Shown here piece by piece: positions 61,231 through 64,000 of a stretch of 64,000 bases of DNA. The stretch is from Erythroxylum novogranatense (lineage: Eukaryota; Streptophyta; Magnoliopsida; Malpighiales; Erythroxylaceae): positions 56,489,783 through 56,553,782 of the forward strand of contig CM057228.1 in assembly GCA_029891385.1 (NCBI GenBank). The letters run 5' to 3'. Below the pieces are notes generated by a model that had not been told where the DNA came from, ran no database searches, and saw nothing but the letters and a program-made list of their open reading frames with translations. Made by a program: the position numbers and the translations under genes. Numbering within the stretch: the stretch's first letter is position 1; the number at the start of each line of letters is the position of its first letter.

Positions 61231-64000
61231 CCAAGAAGAAAACCAAAGAGATCGCACTAAAAGGAACTTGTTTCCATTGTGGCAAGGCCGGTCCTTGGAA
61301 GCGGGAATCAAAAGTCTATCTGGGGAATCGAAGCGAAGAAGGCATCGGATGCCTCGACTTCTTGGTATGTTTGTCATTGAGGTTATCTGTTTCGATCATA
61401 ACATATGGGTATTAGATACGGTTGTGGCTCACACATATGCAATGATATCGCAGGGCCTCGGGACGATGAGATGACTCATGAAGGAGAGGTAGAACTGCGT
61501 GTGGGAAATGGAGCAAGAGTTCTTTGCATTAGCCGTAGGCACTTACTTTTGTCACTCCCCACTGGGCTTGTAATTAAATTGGATGATTGCTATTTTGTAC
61601 TGTATTAGCAAAGAACATATTATCATTTCTTGTTTAAATAGATTTGGTTTCCATTTGACTTTTAGTAACAATGGTTGTTCTATTAGTTTGAATGGAATGC
61701 GTTATGGTATCTGGTACTTTATGCAATGGAATTTACATATTAGATATGTCACATCCAATTATGAATGTCAATGACACGAAAAGACATAAGCGAGATAATT
61801 TAAAATCAACTTACTTATGGCATTGTCGCCTTGGCCATATAAATGAGAGACGATAGCTAAGCTCCATAAGAGTGGTAGTTTAGGGTCATTTGATTATGAA
61901 TCATATGACACATGCGAATCTTGTTTATTAGGCAAGATGACTAAGTTACCCTTTAAGGAAAGGGTGAGCGAGCGATTTGGAGTATTAGACCTAATACATT
62001 CGGATGTATGTGGTCGATGTCCATCCATGCTAGAAGTGGTTATCTTTACTTCATTACCTTTATCGATGACTATTCTCGATATGGGTACAGATATCGATGA
62101 GATACAAATCTGAAGCATTTGAAAAGTTCAAACAATTCGAAATGAAGTAGAAAACCAACTTGGGAAAAGTATCAAGACATTACGATCGATCGTGGTGAGG
62201 AATACTTAGACCAAGAGTTTTGGATTATCTCGAGAGATAATGGGATTTTATCTCAATGGACTCCTCCTTACACACCACAAAGATAATGGTGTGGCAGAAA
62301 GGAGAAATCGAACCTTGTTAGACATGGTACGATCAATGATGGGCTTTGCAAAGTTACCAAAATCCTTTTGGGGGTATGCAATTGAGACAGCTGTTTACTT
62401 GCTAAACAGAGTCCCATCAAAGACGATTGATGTTACTCCATATGAGATGTGGACTAACAAAAGACCCTATCTTACTCATTTGAAAGTTTGGGACATCACC
62501 TTGTGTGAAGCGGACACGATCGAGATAAACTTGATGCAAAGTCGACAAGTGTTTGTTCGTAGGATATCCCAAAGAAACAATGGGATATCGGTTCTACCTA
62601 TTTGAGGAACAAAAGGTGTTTGTTTGAAGCATGTTGTCTTTTTAGAGAAAGAGTTTCTTTTACAAGAAGACGGTGGGAGCAAAATTGAGCTTGAAGAAGT
62701 TCGGGATGCTCGAGCAGACGCAGATCAACCGCTCGAACACTGAAATCGAACTCATCTGAGATGAAGTAGCGATTCGACCTTCTACAACACACGACGTTCA
62801 TAGGTCACGTAGGATACGCCTGTTCCTGAGAGATATAGATTTCTCGTGAGTGAACAGGATGACGTATTGCTCATAGAAGATGATGAGCCTACCACCTATG
62901 AAGAGGTTCTGAAGAGTTCAGAGTCAGAGAAATGGCTTCAAGCCATGAAGGCTGAAATGGATTCCATGTATGAAAACCAAGTATGGACTTTGGTTGATGC
63001 ACCCGAAGGAATAAAACCCATAGGGTGTAAATGGATTTTCAAGAAGAAAACCGACATGGATGGTAATGTAATTACCTATAAAGCAAGGCTTGTGGCTAAA
63101 GGTTTTCGTCAAAAGACAAGGAGTTGACTACGACGAGACCTTCAGCCCAGTAGCAATGCTTAAATCCATTAGAATACTCCTAGCCATTGCCACTCATTAT
63201 GATTATGAGATATGGCAAATGGATGTGAAGACGACTTTCTAAATGGAAATCTAATGAGGATGTGTATATGACAAAACACGAGGGCTTCACCTCCTATGAT
63301 GGCGAAAAGGTATGCAAGCTTCAGAAATCTATCTATGGATTGAAGCAAGCATCCAGGAGTTGAAATATCCGTTTTGATGAGGTAATCAAAGAGTTTGGTT
63401 TCTCACAAAATCCGGATGAATACTGTGTGTATAAGAAGGTCAATGGGACTGCAATTGTATTCCTTGTGCTATATGTGGATGACATATTATTACTAGGAAG
63501 CGATGTCTCTATCTCGCAATCGGTCAAGATTTGGTTGTCAAATAATTTGTCATGAAAGACCTTGGTGAAGCAACTTATATCCTTGGGATAAGGATCTATA
63601 GAGATAGATCAAAAAGGTTGCTTGGTCTTTCACAATCAACGTACATAGACAAGATACTAAAGAGGTTTAGCATGGAGCAATCCAAGAGAGGGTACCTTCC
63701 GTGACTCATGGGATAACACTCGAAATCTATGTGTCCTAAAACACAAGATGAGAGGATGCGCATGGATATGATCCCGTATGCATCAGCGGTAGGATCTATC
63801 ATGTATGCTATGCTATGTACGAGACCGATGTATCATATGCTCTAAGTGTTACGGAGATACCAATCGGATCTGGTGAGGGTCATCTTTGGGTGGTCATCGA
63901 GAATATCCTTAAGTACTTACGAAGGACTAAGGATGTTTTCTTGATATATGGGGATGGAGATCTCCAGTGGCGGGTATCTGAGATGCGATTTTCAATCGAT
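61231..64000 (+). pseudogene. copia G pol (decayed; continues past window)
   Basis: Many frameshifts and stops. Readable parts: protease GCGSHICND (about 61420); GAG-pre-integrase LWHCRLGHINERR (about 61818) and CESCLLGKMTKLPF; integrase with DNGVAERRNRTLLDMVRSMM (62283 on) and FWGYAIETAVYLLNRVPSKT; RT start 62846-63127 (WLQAMKAEMDSMYENQVWTL, GCKWIFKKKTDMDGNVITYK); then VDYDETFSPVAMLKSIRILL in another frame; catalytic YVDDILLLGSDV (63472 on); and MKDLGEATYILGIRIYRDR. Gag-PR-IN-RT order confirms Ty1/copia. Not functional. Confidence 0.9.

Larger units (their letters stand above)
56609..64000 (+). mobile_element. Ty1/copia element G (continues past window)
   Basis: 5' LTR, primer-binding site, a ~2 kb leader with two repeat arrays, then gag and a frameshifted pol. 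It is inserted in LTR F after ATCTT (56604-56608). RNase H and the 3' LTR are beyond the window end. Confidence 0.85.

Overview
This window is nuclear DNA from a flowering plant, probably a eudicot, and almost all of it is transposable elements nested inside one another. The evidence is Ty3/gypsy chromovirus and Ty1/copia polyproteins, primer-binding sites matching plant initiator tRNA-Met (TGGTATCAGAGC-like), a tRNA-derived SINE, a hAT transposon, and the last exons of the conserved plant formate dehydrogenase gene. I cannot name the genus from sequence alone.

Layout. 1-11054: a minus-strand long-LTR element ('A') with ~4.2 kb LTRs and a 3.5 kb interior without a coding region (LARD-like). 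It sits in a large LTR ('H', to 15676). 15677-23370: AT-rich DNA with a SINE flanked by a target duplication and a decayed Ty3/gypsy gag. 23392-25307: a MITE-like end, an (ATT)n microsatellite and one unassigned short ORF. 25316-28438: a hAT element with an 8-bp target duplication and a nearly intact transposase. 28739-29079: the last two exons of formate dehydrogenase, minus strand, the only conserved host gene seen. 29562-32521: a decayed copia element ('J'). 32522-41982: a decayed chromovirus ('C') inserted in J; its 5' LTR is split by a solo LTR ('B'). 41983-51870: a younger chromovirus ('E') inserted in C's integrase; its gag-pol is one uninterrupted frame apart from four stop codons. 51871-54990: LTR 'D' inserted in E's 3' LTR. 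55233-55834: a C-type LTR start ('X2'), interrupted by a minus LTR piece ('F', 55835-56608), itself interrupted by a copia element ('G', 56609 to beyond 64000).

How the parts relate. Autonomous chromoviruses (E, formerly C) encode Gag, protease, reverse transcriptase, RNase H, integrase and chromodomain. Element A keeps only the cis signals and would depend on such proteins. Across A, B, C, D, E, F and H the long LTRs share one architecture: (i) a variable slot holding a different family-specific repeat or palindrome cassette; (ii) a consensus 5' splice donor (GTGAGTAA or GTRGGTA); (iii) arrays of mini-hairpins; (iv) a conserved AACCATC-GATGGTT palindrome; (v) a CTCACC motif followed by a pyrimidine tract and CAG. 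I propose an intron-like leader module inside the LTRs and a hypervariable cassette site. One cassette motif, AAGTCGACTT, also forms an array in the unrelated copia element G.
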